DNA of 64,000 nt, taken from contig NW_026944390.1 of assembly GCF_033439725.1 (NCBI RefSeq), positions 2,170,001 to 2,234,000 of the forward strand. Direction: 5' to 3'. A program made the translations under genes and the position numbers. The stretch's first letter is position 1; each line of letters starts with the position of its first letter. This DNA is from Neurospora tetraspora. Taxonomy: Eukaryota > Ascomycota > Sordariomycetes > Sordariales > Sordariaceae. The notes below the pieces were generated by a model that saw only the letters and a list, made by a program, of their open reading frames with translations, made no database searches and had not been told where the DNA came from. This document shows, in pieces, positions 1-11,859 of the stretch.

Positions 1-533
1 AAATAGGGAGCAAGACGTTGTCATCTCAACCCGATTTGTTTACATGATCATGATGCTTTCATCGGGCCAACGTAGGCGTAGACCCACTGACGGGGAGCTT
101 CATGTCATTGATGGAGCTGCTAATGGGACAGTCCGTTTGCAGTTACAAAGCACTTTAACGGACCCGAGCGTGTCAATTGCAACCGAGAGTCCAGGACCCT
201 TGCATGCGGGCCCGGTCCAGAAAGCGGACGGCTCGCCTCGGATCCACTGGATCGCCCGGGTGCCTGCCCCAGAGCCCCTCAATAACTGTCACCTGCCCGG
301 CCGCCTCCCTTCACTTCTGGAATCTTGAACTACAATTACTCAGCCTTGCTCTTCTTCCGTTTGTAAACATCTTTAGAAAACCCGCTTCTTCCGTCCTCGT
401 TTACCCTTCCTCTTCCTCCTCATCTAGAGACTCTTTGGTGCCTCTACTCTTCTAGGTTTGGCCGGTGACGCCATCTCCCTTCAACATCTACTTACCGCGC
501 TCTTGCTATTCCGCTAGAACAAACGACGTCACC
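1..533. other. 5' flanking region of the DDI1 gene
   Basis: No coding region is supported here. The last 250 bases are pyrimidine-rich, typical of a fungal promoter and 5' leader. The DDI1 start codon follows directly. Confidence 0.5.
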
Positions 534-2014
534 ATGTAAGTTGACAAGAGACAACAAACTGAAGTCACCCCCACAGCCGCTAACTTGAGTCTCTGACAGG
601 CAAATAACCATCGCCATCCAGGACACGACGGGAGAGGAGCAAGACTTTCTCTCCCTTCAAGTCTTCCCCGACATGACACTCGAGACCCTGCGCAACTCGA
701 TCCAGGCAGAAACCAGCCACCACCCCAGCACACAACACCTGTACCATAACGGCAACCTGATCACCGACAACACCAAGACCCTGGCCCAGCTAAACGTGAC
801 CGACGGCGACATGCTGGCCCTCCACGTCCGCGAGACGCAACGGACCACGGCGGTTCCCGAGCCACAGCAAGGAAGGCCAGCGGCGCCTCCCCAACAAGAT
901 CCCGAGTTTTTGCGTCTGCAGTTTCTGGCGAATCCGGCCCTGAGGGCCGAGGTGGAGAGGACAGCCCCCGACTTGGCGGCCGCTATCAACGACCCTCAAC
1001 GGTGGGCGCAGCTCTTCCGGGAAAGGTACGACAGGGAACAGAGGGAGAGGGCGGAGCGTCACCGGATAATTCAGCAGTTGAACGAGGATCCGTTCAACCC
1101 GGAGGCGCAGGCGAGGATTGAGGAGATCATTCGCCAGGAGCGGGTTACGGAGAACCTGCAGACTGCTATGGAGCACAATCCTGAGGGTAAGCAATAGGCA
1201 GAGTCGGAGGGTTTCTGTTGTGGTCGAAAAGTTGCCGCTGACTTGGTTTGTGTTTGCAGTATTTGGTACCGTACACATGCTGTATCTGGATGTTGAGGTG
1301 AATGGAGCCAAAGTCAAGGCCCTCGTCGATTCCGGAGCACAAGCCACAATCATGAGTCCCGACATCGCCGAGGCGTGTGGTATCATGCGCCTGGTCGACA
1401 AGCGGTACGGTGGTATCGCCAAGGGCGTCGGATTTGCCAAGATCATCGGTCGTGTGCACACGGCCCCTATCAAGATCGGCACGCTCTTCCTGCCATGCAG
1501 TTTTACCGTCATGGAGGGAAAGAACGTCGATATGCTTCTCGGCTTGGACATGCTGAAGCGTTACCAGGCTTGCATTGACCTCGCCAAGAACGCCCTCGTC
1601 ATCCAGGGCGAGGAGATTCCCTTCTTGGGTGAGGCGGACATCCCGAAGGCGACGGAGGAGGCGCTCCAGGATGAGCCTACGATTGAGGGCCCCGGCGGTA
1701 CAACCATCGGCCAGCGTACCGGTGCGGTTTCGGGACCTGGTACTGCACAGCAACGTCAGGGCCAGGTTGGTCCGTCTACTGCACAGCCGGGTCCCTCCGC
1801 TCCTGCTCCCGCTCCCGCCCCCGCACCTCGAGCGCCTCAGGCCCAAGCCTCGCAAGCCCGTCCGCAAGCGCCTCCAGCCCGGTCTTTTCCCCGTGAGCAT
1901 ATTGAGCAGCTTGTAGCACTCGGAGCTGATGAGCAGCAGGCGATTCGGGCTTTGGAGGCGACAGACGGGAATGTTGAGTATGCGGCCAGCCTAATCTTTG
2001 AGGGATTCCAATGA
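534..2014 (+). CDS. DDI1: DDI1-like ubiquitin-binding aspartic protease (UBL-RVP-UBA)
   Basis: Exons 534-535, 600-1186 and 1260-2014 give 447 residues. The first intron (536-599) splits the start codon AT|G. The second (1187-1259) has a CTGAC branch point. The N-terminal ~75 residues look like a ubiquitin-like domain. A retropepsin-like domain starts near residue 197 with [15 protein letters not shown] and carries the catalytic motif [12 protein letters not shown] (Asp220). A low-complexity Pro/Ala stretch (~375-395) precedes a C-terminal UBA domain ([20 protein letters not shown]). Family knowledge: Ddi1 shuttles ubiquitinated clients to the proteasome and can cleave heavily ubiquitinated proteins. 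It acts in cytosol and nucleus. Its 3' end converges with RRP8, 422 bp away. The full three-domain architecture makes the call firm. Confidence 0.95.
536..599 (+). other. Intron splitting the DDI1 start codon
   Basis: The donor GTAAGT begins at the third base of ATG, and the acceptor CAG ends at 599. Branch-point-like GCTAAC lies at 579-584. The joined reading starts M-Q-I-T-I-A-I-Q, which matches the first strand of a UBL fold. The unspliced reading after ATG stops at once. Confidence 0.88.
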
Positions 2015-2436
2015 AATGATGAAGTTGGGAGTGTTGGCATGAACATAGAGAGCATGTATCTGCTTTTATGGGTCGAATTAAGGCGGCGCAAATCCGTGAC
2101 ATATGGTCGTCATGAGATGAATGGAACGTAAAGAGACGGTATCAAGATCTATGATGAGGACAATCAAGCGAAAGATATCAACTTTTGAAGTGTTCTTAGA
2201 CCGTGTTTCCACTGCTTTACCTGTTTGTTTTGGACCTCCTGTCTGGGGCGGGCTGTAGATGATACGACAGGACTCGTAGCAAAAGAGAAGGACCAGATAT
2301 TGACAGGTTTGTAGTACACAACCCTCATAGGACATACCAAGCCTACATATTAATGCCAGGGTGTTTCGTGCGTAAAGAGAAAATAGTTCTTGAACCTTTC
2401 ATTAACTGATCGTACTAAACCATACACCATGCTCGT

Positions 2437-4026
2437 CTACCTAATCTTGTACACACAGGGCTTCAGAAGAGCGTTCTCGTTGAACGACGCCTCCTCATCG
2501 GCATCAATGAACTTGGGCGTCTTGATAGGCCGTCCCTTGGCATCCGTCTGCGTCGTCTTGAGCGCCTCCTTCTTCAGGTCCGCGCACTTGCCCTTGATGG
2601 CCGGCACCGCCTTGACAAAGTGCATCTTGACAAACATCTTGTTGTCCATGTCCACCGCCTTCTGGCCGTACTCCCTCTGCAGGAGGAATCCTCTCTTCCT
2701 CAGCGCCTCCACAAAAGCAGAGACATCCGTCTCCTGCTTGCGGAGCTCAACACCATCCACATGAACAGCCAACTGCTGCTCCTCCTCGGCCTCTTCCTCC
2801 TCCTTCATCTTGGCCTTGTCCTTCTTGCCCACCGGCCCACCACCAGCGGCAGAAACAGCGCCCGCCTTCCTGCGGTTGCCCACACTGTGGCTGACCACGC
2901 TTCCCGGACCGCCCCTTTTTCCTCCTCTGGTCGGGTCAACAAACCGCGACTTGATCTCGGCCACCCACAGCTCGCCCTTCCACCTCAACACCCTATACGC
3001 CTCCTCGACAAAATCAATCCAGTTCGTCCCCATCAGCGCCAAACAAAAGATCACCACGTCCACCGACCCCTCCTTCACCGGCAAATTCGCAACATCCGCC
3101 CGCGTAATCAACTCGGGCTTGCCGCCATCCTGCAAATCATAGCTCTTGACTTCAATCCCCAACTTTCTCTTGAGGGGCACCAGCGCCTCAGCAAGCTTGG
3201 CATCTCCACACCCCAAATCGGCAATCGTGCACAGTCCATCTCGGTCCCGCGGGAGCGGGTACTTGGTGCCCTCGGACGTGCCGTCGGCGGGGCGGAAGCG
3301 AGGCGCGTTGCGCAGCTTGCCCCGGACTTTGATGTCGGCGATGTACCCGTTGACGGGGTTTTCGGGCCACACGTCGACTTGCCGACGGAACCCTTCGTGG
3401 TACTCGGTGAACATCTCGGGCGAGTCGGAGAAGAGCGAGAAGGCTTCGCGCGAGGGGCGCGTGTAGAGGGTCTCGTTGAGGTGGCGGAAGCGGGCGCTGA
3501 TGAGCTTTTCGCGCATGGCGGCTTGGAGGGGGGTGAGTTTGGGTGCGGCGGCGGGCGCTGGGGTAGGGGCTGGGGCAGCGGCGGGCTTGGATTCGGTGGT
3601 GGTGGTGGTGGTGGTGGCATCTGACTTCTTGTCGGCCTTGTTCTTCTTCTTCTTGTCCTTCTTCTCGGAGGTGGTGGCTGGCTGGGGAGCGGTCTCGGAA
3701 GCAGGAGTCTCTTCCTGGTTCTCAGTATCCGTCTTCTGCTTCTTAGCCTTGTGGGCTTCCCTCTTCGCATCTTCTTTGGCCTTCTTGGCCTTGGCGTCGC
3801 CGCCCTCGATCACCTTCTCCCACAGGTCGGCGACGTTCTCGAGGTTCACATCCGTGTTGTTGGACCGGCCGGCTCTCTTGCGTTTCTTGGGCTTGGGCTT
3901 GGGAGCGGAAGCCCCTTCTTCGCCGGCGGCGACGGTACGGGGCGTCGGGGTCGCCAGGACGGAGCCATGCTCGGTCTCGACTTTGAGCTTGTCGGTGGAG
4001 ACTTTGAGGCCTTTGACGGCGAACAT
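2437..4026 (-). CDS. RRP8: RRP8-type 25S rRNA adenine-N1 methyltransferase
   Basis: This is a single exon of 529 residues. The frame stays open upstream to about 4680, but I choose the ATG at 4026 because the sequence becomes convincing there (MFAVKGLKVS). The N-terminal third is basic and low-complexity, with PKPKPKKRKRAGR as a likely nuclear or nucleolar signal and long Lys and Thr/Ala/Pro runs. The C-terminal half is the Rrp8 methyltransferase domain: SAM motif I IADLGCGDAKLAE, then VDVVIFCLALMGTNW and YRVLRWKGELWVAEIKSRF. Family knowledge: Rrp8 makes m1A in 25S rRNA helix 25.1 and supports pre-rRNA processing in the nucleolus. An acidic Glu-rich insertion (KMKEEEEAEEEQQ) interrupts the domain near its end. 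Confidence 0.94.
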   Translation of the reverse strand: MFAVKGLKVSTDKLKVETEHGSVLATPTPRTVAAGEEGASAPKPKPKKRKRAGRSNNTDVNLENVADLWEKVIEGGDAKAKKAKEDAKREAHKAKKQKTDTENQEETPASETAPQPATTSEKKDKKKKNKADKKSDATTTTTTTESKPAAAPAPTPAPAAAPKLTPLQAAMREKLISARFRHLNETLYTRPSREAFSLFSDSPEMFTEYHEGFRRQVDVWPENPVNGYIADIKVRGKLRNAPRFRPADGTSEGTKYPLPRDRDGLCTIADLGCGDAKLAEALVPLKRKLGIEVKSYDLQDGGKPELITRADVANLPVKEGSVDVVIFCLALMGTNWIDFVEEAYRVLRWKGELWVAEIKSRFVDPTRGGKRGGPGSVVSHSVGNRRKAGAVSAAGGGPVGKKDKAKMKEEEEAEEEQQLAVHVDGVELRKQETDVSAFVEALRKRGFLLQREYGQKAVDMDNKMFVKMHFVKAVPAIKGKCADLKKEALKTTQTDAKGRPIKTPKFIDADEEASFNENALLKPCVYKIR

Positions 4027-6829
4027 GATGGCTGCTTGTGGGAAAAGAGCCCTACTCGAAAGATTGAGATAATATGCGAAAATGAATTCGCAGTGATGAT
4101 AGAGGGTTGGTGTTCCAAACTCGAAGATGGAAGGTTGGTTGTGATAGACTACGAGAATACGAAAAAAATTTAGGTGGGGCCCATTGGCTTGGGAAGTAAC
4201 GTCAATTGCAGAACCCCTGCAAATTCCCCAAGCAACTGCCCCCGCATGGTGCTGTCTTCCATGGACATCCCACTTCCCTTCCCAGCGGCCGTACTCTGTG
4301 CACATTGGATTGGTGAGACGGGTGAGCCGCAATGCAAGTTTCATCAGTTGCTTCCGTAACATTATCCGGAGATTTTCTTTCCAGTCGATGAAGTACAGCA
4401 ATAACACTGATAAGGCCCTGACAGTCGGGAGCCACCCAGGTTTGCGGTGCACACCTGACGAACGGCAGGAGATGTAACCATAGGATGAGCCCGAAAGTTC
4501 TACGGACGTATACAAGATCTCCTTGTCTTTACAACTCTTTACTTGAGTCTTCAAAGATTCTCGGGGTATAAGACCGCAGACAACAGCCGATTCGAAGAGA
4601 TCTCTGAACCCCAACCACCTACCTATGGAGCTATGAGATATCTCAGAGCAAAACATACGGGATGTTCCAGTATTCATCACTCTTTATACGCGGAACATGC
4701 CACACAGTCTTCGACTCTTTGGTATCGGCATGACATCCCGTCGTCTATTGTCCCGATCCGTTAGCTGTCAACGGACAGCAGCCTGCTGAGACCACGGTGT
4801 GAACTGACTCGGCCTTCCTCGAGCGTTTTGGAGGTTTGGACTTTGGAGAAGGTTGGAGGAGATGGATGTATTTCTTCCATATTGACGCCGGTCGATCTTA
4901 AGGTATGTTTGCTTTCTCGCACTCGCTTGGTTAGAATTGGTTTAGACGGATCATGAGTCAACGCCCGAGACCATGGATGAGGTATACGAATACCCTTGGC
5001 TCACCCTGGACTCTGGATTGTCATGTCCATGATCCATCCTTCTCAATGTCAGGCAGTTTGTAAGCTACAAGTCCTTGCCGTCTGTCACTTTGTGACTTAA
5101 GCTGCAGAACGTGGCACCCGAAGCGATCAAGAATGCAAGCAGTTAAAGGCAGGACGGGACAGGCACACTTTACAGCACCCCACCTTTGCCAAGCTCAGGT
5201 ACCCACCGGCCGGGGACTTGGCCCGGGCTCCTCTGTCCTCTCACATCTCCACCTGCTGCTGGTGGGTGCTCCGAGGTTCCATTCCCACTCCCATTTTGGG
5301 CTCAGAGACCGCGGATCGTCCACTTCATCGCCGGGGTGCCTCGTGTTTTTCACAGCACTCCGTCCTTCTAGACTCCCTAACGAATCAGCTATGCTCTGTT
5401 TGGTAGACAACATGGCAAGAAGAGGCTGCTATTCATGGCCATGGCCATTGACTTTTGACTGCCATCGTCACCACCGCCATTGTTGTCTTGGGTCCCCGAT
5501 CATAACCTATCTAAAGACCTCTTTTAAAAAAGACTAAAGAGAGGCTAACGAACGTGGTGGTCCTGCATACACACAACTCCTATCCGTACCATAGGCACAC
5601 CACCACACCCACCACACCACGGCGTCTTCCCGAAGGTGGCCCGATGCTACACTAACACAGTTTGACTATCCCTTCTGTGGACTTGTGTGTCTCTTGTGCA
5701 TGTCTTTCGACCTCTACACCACCGGTACAAGAACCTGATACCCAAACACACGACGCTTTTCCGTGCTCAGCCAGCTACGCTACGACTGAGGAGGCTAGTC
5801 AAGGACTGCAAGAGAGCTTCTAGAAAAGAGTGAGCCATCCCCCACCATAGTCCCCTTATGCCTCACTCGATCTGAAGAGAGGTAGAGTCTAGGGATCATC
5901 GACAAATGTCCCGTTCCTCTCCGCCCCTCCCACTCTCTTTCCGTGCCCCCTTTACACGTCTTCCACACCTATAGTGTACATCTTTATCCATACAAGAGTG
6001 CTGAGTAGTTGCCCCAACTAGTCACAGCTCCAGACACCTATCCCAATGATCTACTAGCCAATATAAACCATCTTGGAGATCATTGCATAGAGCTCTGCTG
6101 GTCCTAGATCGGGCTATATGTAGATCACGGCAAGCTCCGCCCTACCCGTTCGTCACTCAGTCTCTCTCCTTCCAACAGCACCTGCTCGCGGTTAAGATAC
6201 CTCAGCTCTGTCAAGCTCTCTTCTGTCTTTAACACCTCGGCAAAAGCAAAGCTGAGGTTGCGGCCTACTTTTGCACCCTACCCATCTCTCTTCATTCTTC
6301 ACCTTGTTCCCAAGGTCCAAAGTCTCCGGCAACTAAACCTCCAGTGCCGGATACCTCACGGAAGGGTCTTTGTTGTCCGCAACACTTCGCGGCCGAGTGC
6401 CGGATTGCGGGTTACAAGTCACACCAGGTGTCTCACCCACGCACCTTCGACGAGCTACGTTGTTGCGGTATCTCCCCCGTCCCTTCTTCGCTGTCACCGG
6501 CTGCTCGGCGGTTTGCACGGCAGGCGGAGATTTATTGTCCACTCGCCGCCCTCACTTACACATGTCACTTTGTCTCAGCCGGCCAATCTAGACTTGGGTG
6601 GACTTTCGGCTCAGTGTTTCGGAGACGGAGAGACGTAGCAACATTCCTTTACACCTGGCCTTGTCACCACTTCTCCGCCACTCCATCTTGAGTGGTCTGC
6701 TCGATGGTATTATTTGACTAGGTTGCTCTTTCACTCTTAAGCTCTCTTAGCATAGCATGAAAGAGTCGGAACCTCCTGAAATCCTTCATCCGACAACTCG
6801 AATACGACACCCATTTACGAAGCTTTACC
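4027..6829. other. Divergent intergenic region, RRP8 / Zn2Cys6 regulator
   Basis: This 2.8-kb gap separates two divergently transcribed genes. It holds no convincing coding region. The stretch 5800-6800 is pyrimidine-rich with many short ATGs and resembles a long 5' leader of the downstream regulator gene. No tRNA or repeat was recognised. Confidence 0.4.
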
Positions 6830-9800
6830 ATGGATTCCACCGGGGCTGGAGGTTCTCCAGAGGAATTCTCCTCTCCGGAAACAAAGCCGCCAGCATCTTC
6901 ATCCGAAGCCAACGCGGGCACTGGCGCTTCTGCAAGTGCCGGTACCGGCACGGCGGCAGCGGGTAACCAAGAGAATCCCCAAAAGAAGGCTTCAGTTAGG
7001 AAGAGAACAAAGACTGGTTGTCTCAGTACGTGATATCCCGAGGCTGCAATACGTACCCCAAGCCGCTGCTGCTTATGATTGCTGACACGCCGCAGCTTGT
7101 CGAAAGCGACGCATCAAATGTGACGAAGCCAAGCCGATCTGTAACAACTGCACCAAATCCAAGAGGCAATGTGAAGGCTACAACCAACGACTCACTTTCA
7201 AGGAGCCTCTGGGATCTTACGGCCATGGCCCTACTCACTTTGGGCATCCCGTATATCATCAACAGAACCGAAACCAACCTATCGGTGTTCCTCTGACGGC
7301 TACTCAGGCCAAAGCAGCAGCACAACAAGGACCACTTGCTGCTATCGCTCCAAAGCCACCGCAAGTCGACTTTACGGGCACGGTGCCTATGTCCTTTGCG
7401 GCGCCGCAACAACACCAGGCACACGACCCCTTTCTGGCCGCTCAAGCTGGAGGTCCGGCTTTACAAACATCCTTCTATGGGCAACTACCTAGTCCCAGCC
7501 AGAGCATCTCTCCAGTTGGTCCTCCACCACCGCCAGGCCACCTCCCTCAACATGCACACGAGAGTACCTTCCAGTTGATGTCTCCGACACATGACTATGA
7601 CCCAAACCAGGTGATCGAGGCAGGTCCATCCAACTACAGCCACACCTGGACACCAACACCTAAACAACACCGCCGTATCCTTGAAGAGGATGGACTACAG
7701 CTCGGCGTCAATGGCTTCGTCAAGGAGGGAATGTACTGGCAGTCCGACGATGAGGCGTCCATGGCCGACTCGGAAGACGACGACATCCCCATGGATGTCC
7801 ACGATGCGCATCTCGAGTCTAATGACCTCGGTATCCACGTAGCCAGGCGGCTGGAAGCCCCCGCGGACGCATACGGTGTTCGGATGAGAACCGTTGCCGG
7901 GTTCCCGGAGCTAAACGTCTTACAAACGTACATCCCTTCTTCCATGAGCTCGCCCCTGAACGACTTCCAGACTGCCGCGGTATTCTGGCATTTCGTTAAC
8001 GTCACCGGGCAGAGCATGTCCCTCTTTGAAAGACACCCGTTCGATCCTACACCCATGTTCCAGGGCCAACCAGTGCCCAAGACTAGGCAACACATCTGGA
8101 CCTACACATTCCCCATCATGGCCTTCAACCATCCCGCTTTGATGCAAGCCATTCTCGCCCTAGCCGGTCTGCAAATAGCCAACATGGCCCGAGTCCCCGC
8201 CACAGCAGCCATGAAGCACTACCACCTCAGTCTGCGCCGGATCGCCCGAAACTACCAAAGCCCCAGCCGGCGCACGCAACCCGCCACGCTCGCAGCCACG
8301 CTCCTGCTTGGCTTCTACGAAGTCTGGAACTCGGACCACGACAAGTGGTGCCGACACATGTGGGGGGCGCGAGCCGTCATGAAGGAGATCCCCTTCTTGA
8401 AAATGACCAAGGAGATTTTTGCCCATCAACGAGAACGACGACAAGCCGGGTTTGTCGGACCGCCTTGGATGGACCCTACTGCGCCTCTCGATCCTGATCT
8501 CACTCTGTACGAGGTCGATACGGAGCTGATCAGTCAGCTGATGGGCAGGAAGGTCACTTACGATGATCCGGAGGTGGCGAGCAAGAAGAGACCGTATACG
8601 GAGAAGGATATTGAGACTTATCAGCAGCTGAGGGATCTGTATTGGTGGTACTGCAAGCAGGATGTTTATCAGAGTATTTTGGGTGGGACGAGGTTATTGT
8701 GAGTTTTTGGCGTGCCGAAAGGAGTTGACAAACTTGCTGACGAGGATGAACAGTATGCCGTTTGACCAGTGGGCTGAGTGTGCGCCGAGAGGAGAATGCG
8801 GGAGGATGGATGCCATGTAAGTCGAGCCCCTACCCGTTATTTCACAGTGTCAATGCTAACCATCTCTCAGTTACGGCACCTTCGACCACCTAATGCTCCT
8901 TCTCGGCCGCGTAGCCAACTTCGCCTCCCGAGACCTAGTCCGCAAGCGAAAAGCGCGCCGAGCCGGCGGCCCTCCCGGCAGCGCCGGACGAGGCCAAGGA
9001 CCACCAGGACAAGGCCCGCCCGGCCACGGAGGACCACCACCACGAGGGGCAGGTCAAATGCCCCCCGGCCAAGGTCCTCCTCCCAGCCACGGCGGCCCCG
9101 GCGGTCCACCCCGCGGCCAACCCTCCTCCTCCTCCTCCGGCGGACGCGGCCAACCCCCCCCTCTCTTCGCCGGCCTCATGCCCACCAAAGGCACATTCGT
9201 TCCACCCCGAGGCTTCTCCCCCCCGCGCGACCAAACCCCCGACACCGACTCAACCGACGACATGGACTACGACACGGCCACGCTCGCCGCCTTCCGCGAA
9301 TGGGAAGAGATCCGTTCCGCCTTCGAGCTCTTCAAGTCCCGCCTCGGCCCGGACTTCGAGCCCATGGGTCCCGATCTAGCCACGCCGGAAATGACGCCGT
9401 TTGGGCCCGCACTGATGTACAGGACGTATTCGATAGCAGGGATCTGGATGAACTATTACATGGGCTTGATAGCGCTGCAGCGGGCGCACCCGGCAATGCC
9501 GCCGGTGGCGGTGATTGCCGCTGGCATGAGCGCGGGGCAGACGGCGCCGTGGGCGTATACGGTTGCGAGGATCGCGGCGGGGTTGCATGAGGATACGTCG
9601 CATGTTAGTGCCGTGTCTACGTTGGTGGGCGCGGCGTTTATTGAGAGTGGGTTTTGTTTGTTTGTTGCTGGTGTTCAGGTTTGTTGTCCCCCTTTCCTTT
9701 CTAAGGTTCCCCTTTCCCTTTCCCTTTCCCCCTTCTTGTTCCTCCTCCCTTTCCCCCTTCTTGTTCCTCCGACCTCTCTTCCCCCTTCCACCCCTTCCAC

Positions 9801-10198
9801 CCCTCCAGCCCAACTAACACCCTTCGGCCAACCAACAGTTCCAATCCCCCCCCCAACGCCACTGGCTAATCTCCCGCCTGCACGACATCACCCGCCTAAC
9901 GGGCTGGCAATCCGCCCGCCAAATCGCCGACGGTTGCGAATCCGGCTGGATGAAAGCCGCAGAGATGGGTCGGGGCCCCCCCTATCGACGCCCGCCCGAG
10001 CTCGACAAGATTTTCCCTGCGAGTTTACCCGTGTGGATGAGGCCGCGAAGAATCGATAAGAAGATTAGAATGGAGCAGCAGCAGGCTGGAGAGAATAATA
10101 GGCTTGTGTTGGCGAGGACGGAGCATGCGCATTTTGCGCTGGGACTGTTGACGGTGGAACAGGATTTGGATCGGTTGGAGTTGAGTGAGGGGGAGTGA
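6830..10198 (+). CDS. Zn(II)2Cys6 fungal transcription factor
   Basis: Five exons (6830-7025, 7096-8698, 8754-8816, 8871-9678, 9839-10198) join in phase to 1009 residues. The ATG has a good context (ttaccATGG). An Ala/Gly/Ser-rich leader precedes the zinc cluster [20 protein letters not shown] with C-x2-C-x6-C-x6-C-x2-C-x6-C spacing, interrupted by intron 1 inside the motif. A Gln/His/Pro-rich linker and acidic stretch (DEASMADSEDDDIPMD) follow. The rest resembles the fungal-specific regulatory domain (FPIMAFNHPALMQAILALAG). A Gly/Pro-rich insertion follows RDLVRKRKARRAG. The last intron (160 nt) is a pyrimidine tract with a CTAAC branch point. I do not recognise the target pathway. It presumably binds CGG-type sites in the nucleus. 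Confidence 0.88.
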
Positions 10199-10225
10199 GT
10201 GAGGGGGAGTGAGTGAGGGGGCAGC
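10180..10225 (+). repeat. Short GAGTGAGGGG tandem repeat across the stop codon
   Basis: A ~14-bp unit (GTGAGGGGGAGTGA) is repeated nearly three times. The stop codon of the Zn2Cys6 gene lies inside the first copies. Slippage here could move the stop and change the C-terminus. Confidence 0.6.
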
Positions 10226-10862
10226 GGGGGGAGGTGGTTGGTTGATTTGGCTGGGGAGGAGGGGGGAAGATTTGGAAGGGGGAAGACGGGAACGGGTTGG
10301 GAAATGAAGTTGGATAGGGTTGGGGAAGAGAAATATTTTGGGCAGGGAAAGGGGATGAATGGATGGGCGTGGCTTGGCTTGGCTTGGGATGGGATTGAGG
10401 GTACGGGGTAATACGGGACTTGAATAATTCGGGAGTTGAGGGCGGGCTGGGAAACACGAGTGAACGGACTTCAACAAGCGGGTAACGGACGAAGTCATGG
10501 TCATGATGGGATGACTTGTGGGGAAAATGTACTGTATCAGATGTACTGCTTAAGAGGGTGAACGGAACCCAGGAAGATGGTGTGTGGAATGAATGGTGTG
10601 CCTGCCGACCGACTTTTTTAGGCCGTTGCTTTCACAGCTATGTCCATTGCAATATCGCAACCATGTGCTTGCAACTTGTGCTTGGAAATTCGCATAGGCT
10701 ACCAAACCCCCGGAGAGTACTTGATAAACATCAGTTGGATTCGATTCATTAGACAGTTCCCCCCCATCAAAACCGGGAGATGCTGCTTTCCATCCGTTCG
10801 CCTGCTATCACCAGCTATGCTTTAGTTTCCACTCCCTTCAACAATCAACATGACATGCTTCT
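10199..10862. other. Convergent 3' region between regulator and proteasome gene
   Basis: No gene is visible in these 664 bases. The first half is strongly G-rich on the + strand (GGGGA tracts), the second half ordinary. It holds the terminators of two convergent genes. Confidence 0.4.
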
Positions 10863-11859
10863 TTAGTTGGCGGGCAACCGCGCAACAACAGCGGCCATCT
10901 CCTCGTCTGTGTATATCCTGAAGCCCTTGTCCTTGGTGACGCTCGCCAGCTGCACGTTCTTGGCGTCGAGCTTCTCCTCCATGACCTGCTTGAGCGTCTT
11001 GAGGACGAGTGTCTCGGCGTCTTCGATGGTGAGGGACTGCACAAGAAAAACGCTGTTAGCAATAAATCCCTGATACGGTCCCGAACATGCTGGGCAACCC
11101 ACCTTGTGATACTCATTCTGCAACTCGGCCTGCGCGCCCTCGCTACCACTGCCAATCGCCTTCGCATCATAGCGATAAAACGTTCCCGACGGCTCAGCAT
11201 GGTACAGACTCGGACCGTCCTCATCGTACCCCGCAATCAGCAGCGCCACACCAAAGGGGCGGGACATGATGCTCTCCTCGCCGTCGGCGCTCTCCCCGAA
11301 GCGCAGGGCCAAATCACAAATGGCCTGCGTGCAGCTCTCGACCCGCAGCTTCTCGTTGTAGTTGAAGGCGTGGCTCTGGCACTCGACGCGGGCGTGCTCA
11401 ATCATGGAGCGCGCGTCGGCTTGAAGGCCCGACATGGCGCACCCGATGTGGCGGTCGATCTCGACGATCTTCTCGACTGACGAGGTTTCGAGCAAAGTCG
11501 AGGTCACGCGCTTCTCGACGCCCAGGATCACGCCCTCGCTGGTGGCGACGCCGATGGCGGTTGAGCCGAGCTTGATGGCCTCGAGGGAGTACTCGACTTG
11601 GAAGAGGCGGCCTTCGGGGGAGAAGGTGCTGTGGGTATGGTGTTAGTCTGGTTGGAGGTGGATGAATGTTCGGATGTGCTCGTCGTTCGTCTTGTCACTT
11701 ACTTAATACCCCGATCTGGATGCGCGCAAGTATGTTAGCCGTCAGTCCATGATGCCTGGTGTAGCTTGTCCACTCGAGTGGCATCACTCCAAGCTTGCAA
11801 TGACAAACGAATATCGCATATAACAGAGACGTACCGTATTCAGACCTTGCCATGAACAT
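10863..11859 (-). CDS. PUP2: 20S proteasome subunit alpha-5
   Basis: Exons in transcript order are 11835-11859, 11703-11715, 11103-11628 and 10863-11036, giving 245 residues. The joined N-terminus reads [20 protein letters not shown], then [20 protein letters not shown], the alpha-subunit N-terminal signature. The rest of the alpha fold includes [19 protein letters not shown] and [17 protein letters not shown]. The C-terminus continues through [14 protein letters not shown]. Family knowledge: this is a structural alpha-ring subunit, without the catalytic Thr of beta subunits. The second exon is only 13 nt. The last intron (11037-11102) is 66 nt and contains no in-frame stop. The gene is divergent from GCP2 with an 800-bp shared upstream region. 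Confidence 0.95.

Noticed and set aside
1790-1835. CTCCCGC-type tandem repeat
   Set aside because: It only encodes the Pro/Ala linker of DDI1; ordinary low-complexity coding sequence.
4027-4680. Upstream extension of the RRP8 frame by ~218 codons
   Set aside because: The frame is open by chance. Its sequence is not conserved-looking, and a natural Met start with an RRP8-like N-terminus lies at 4026.
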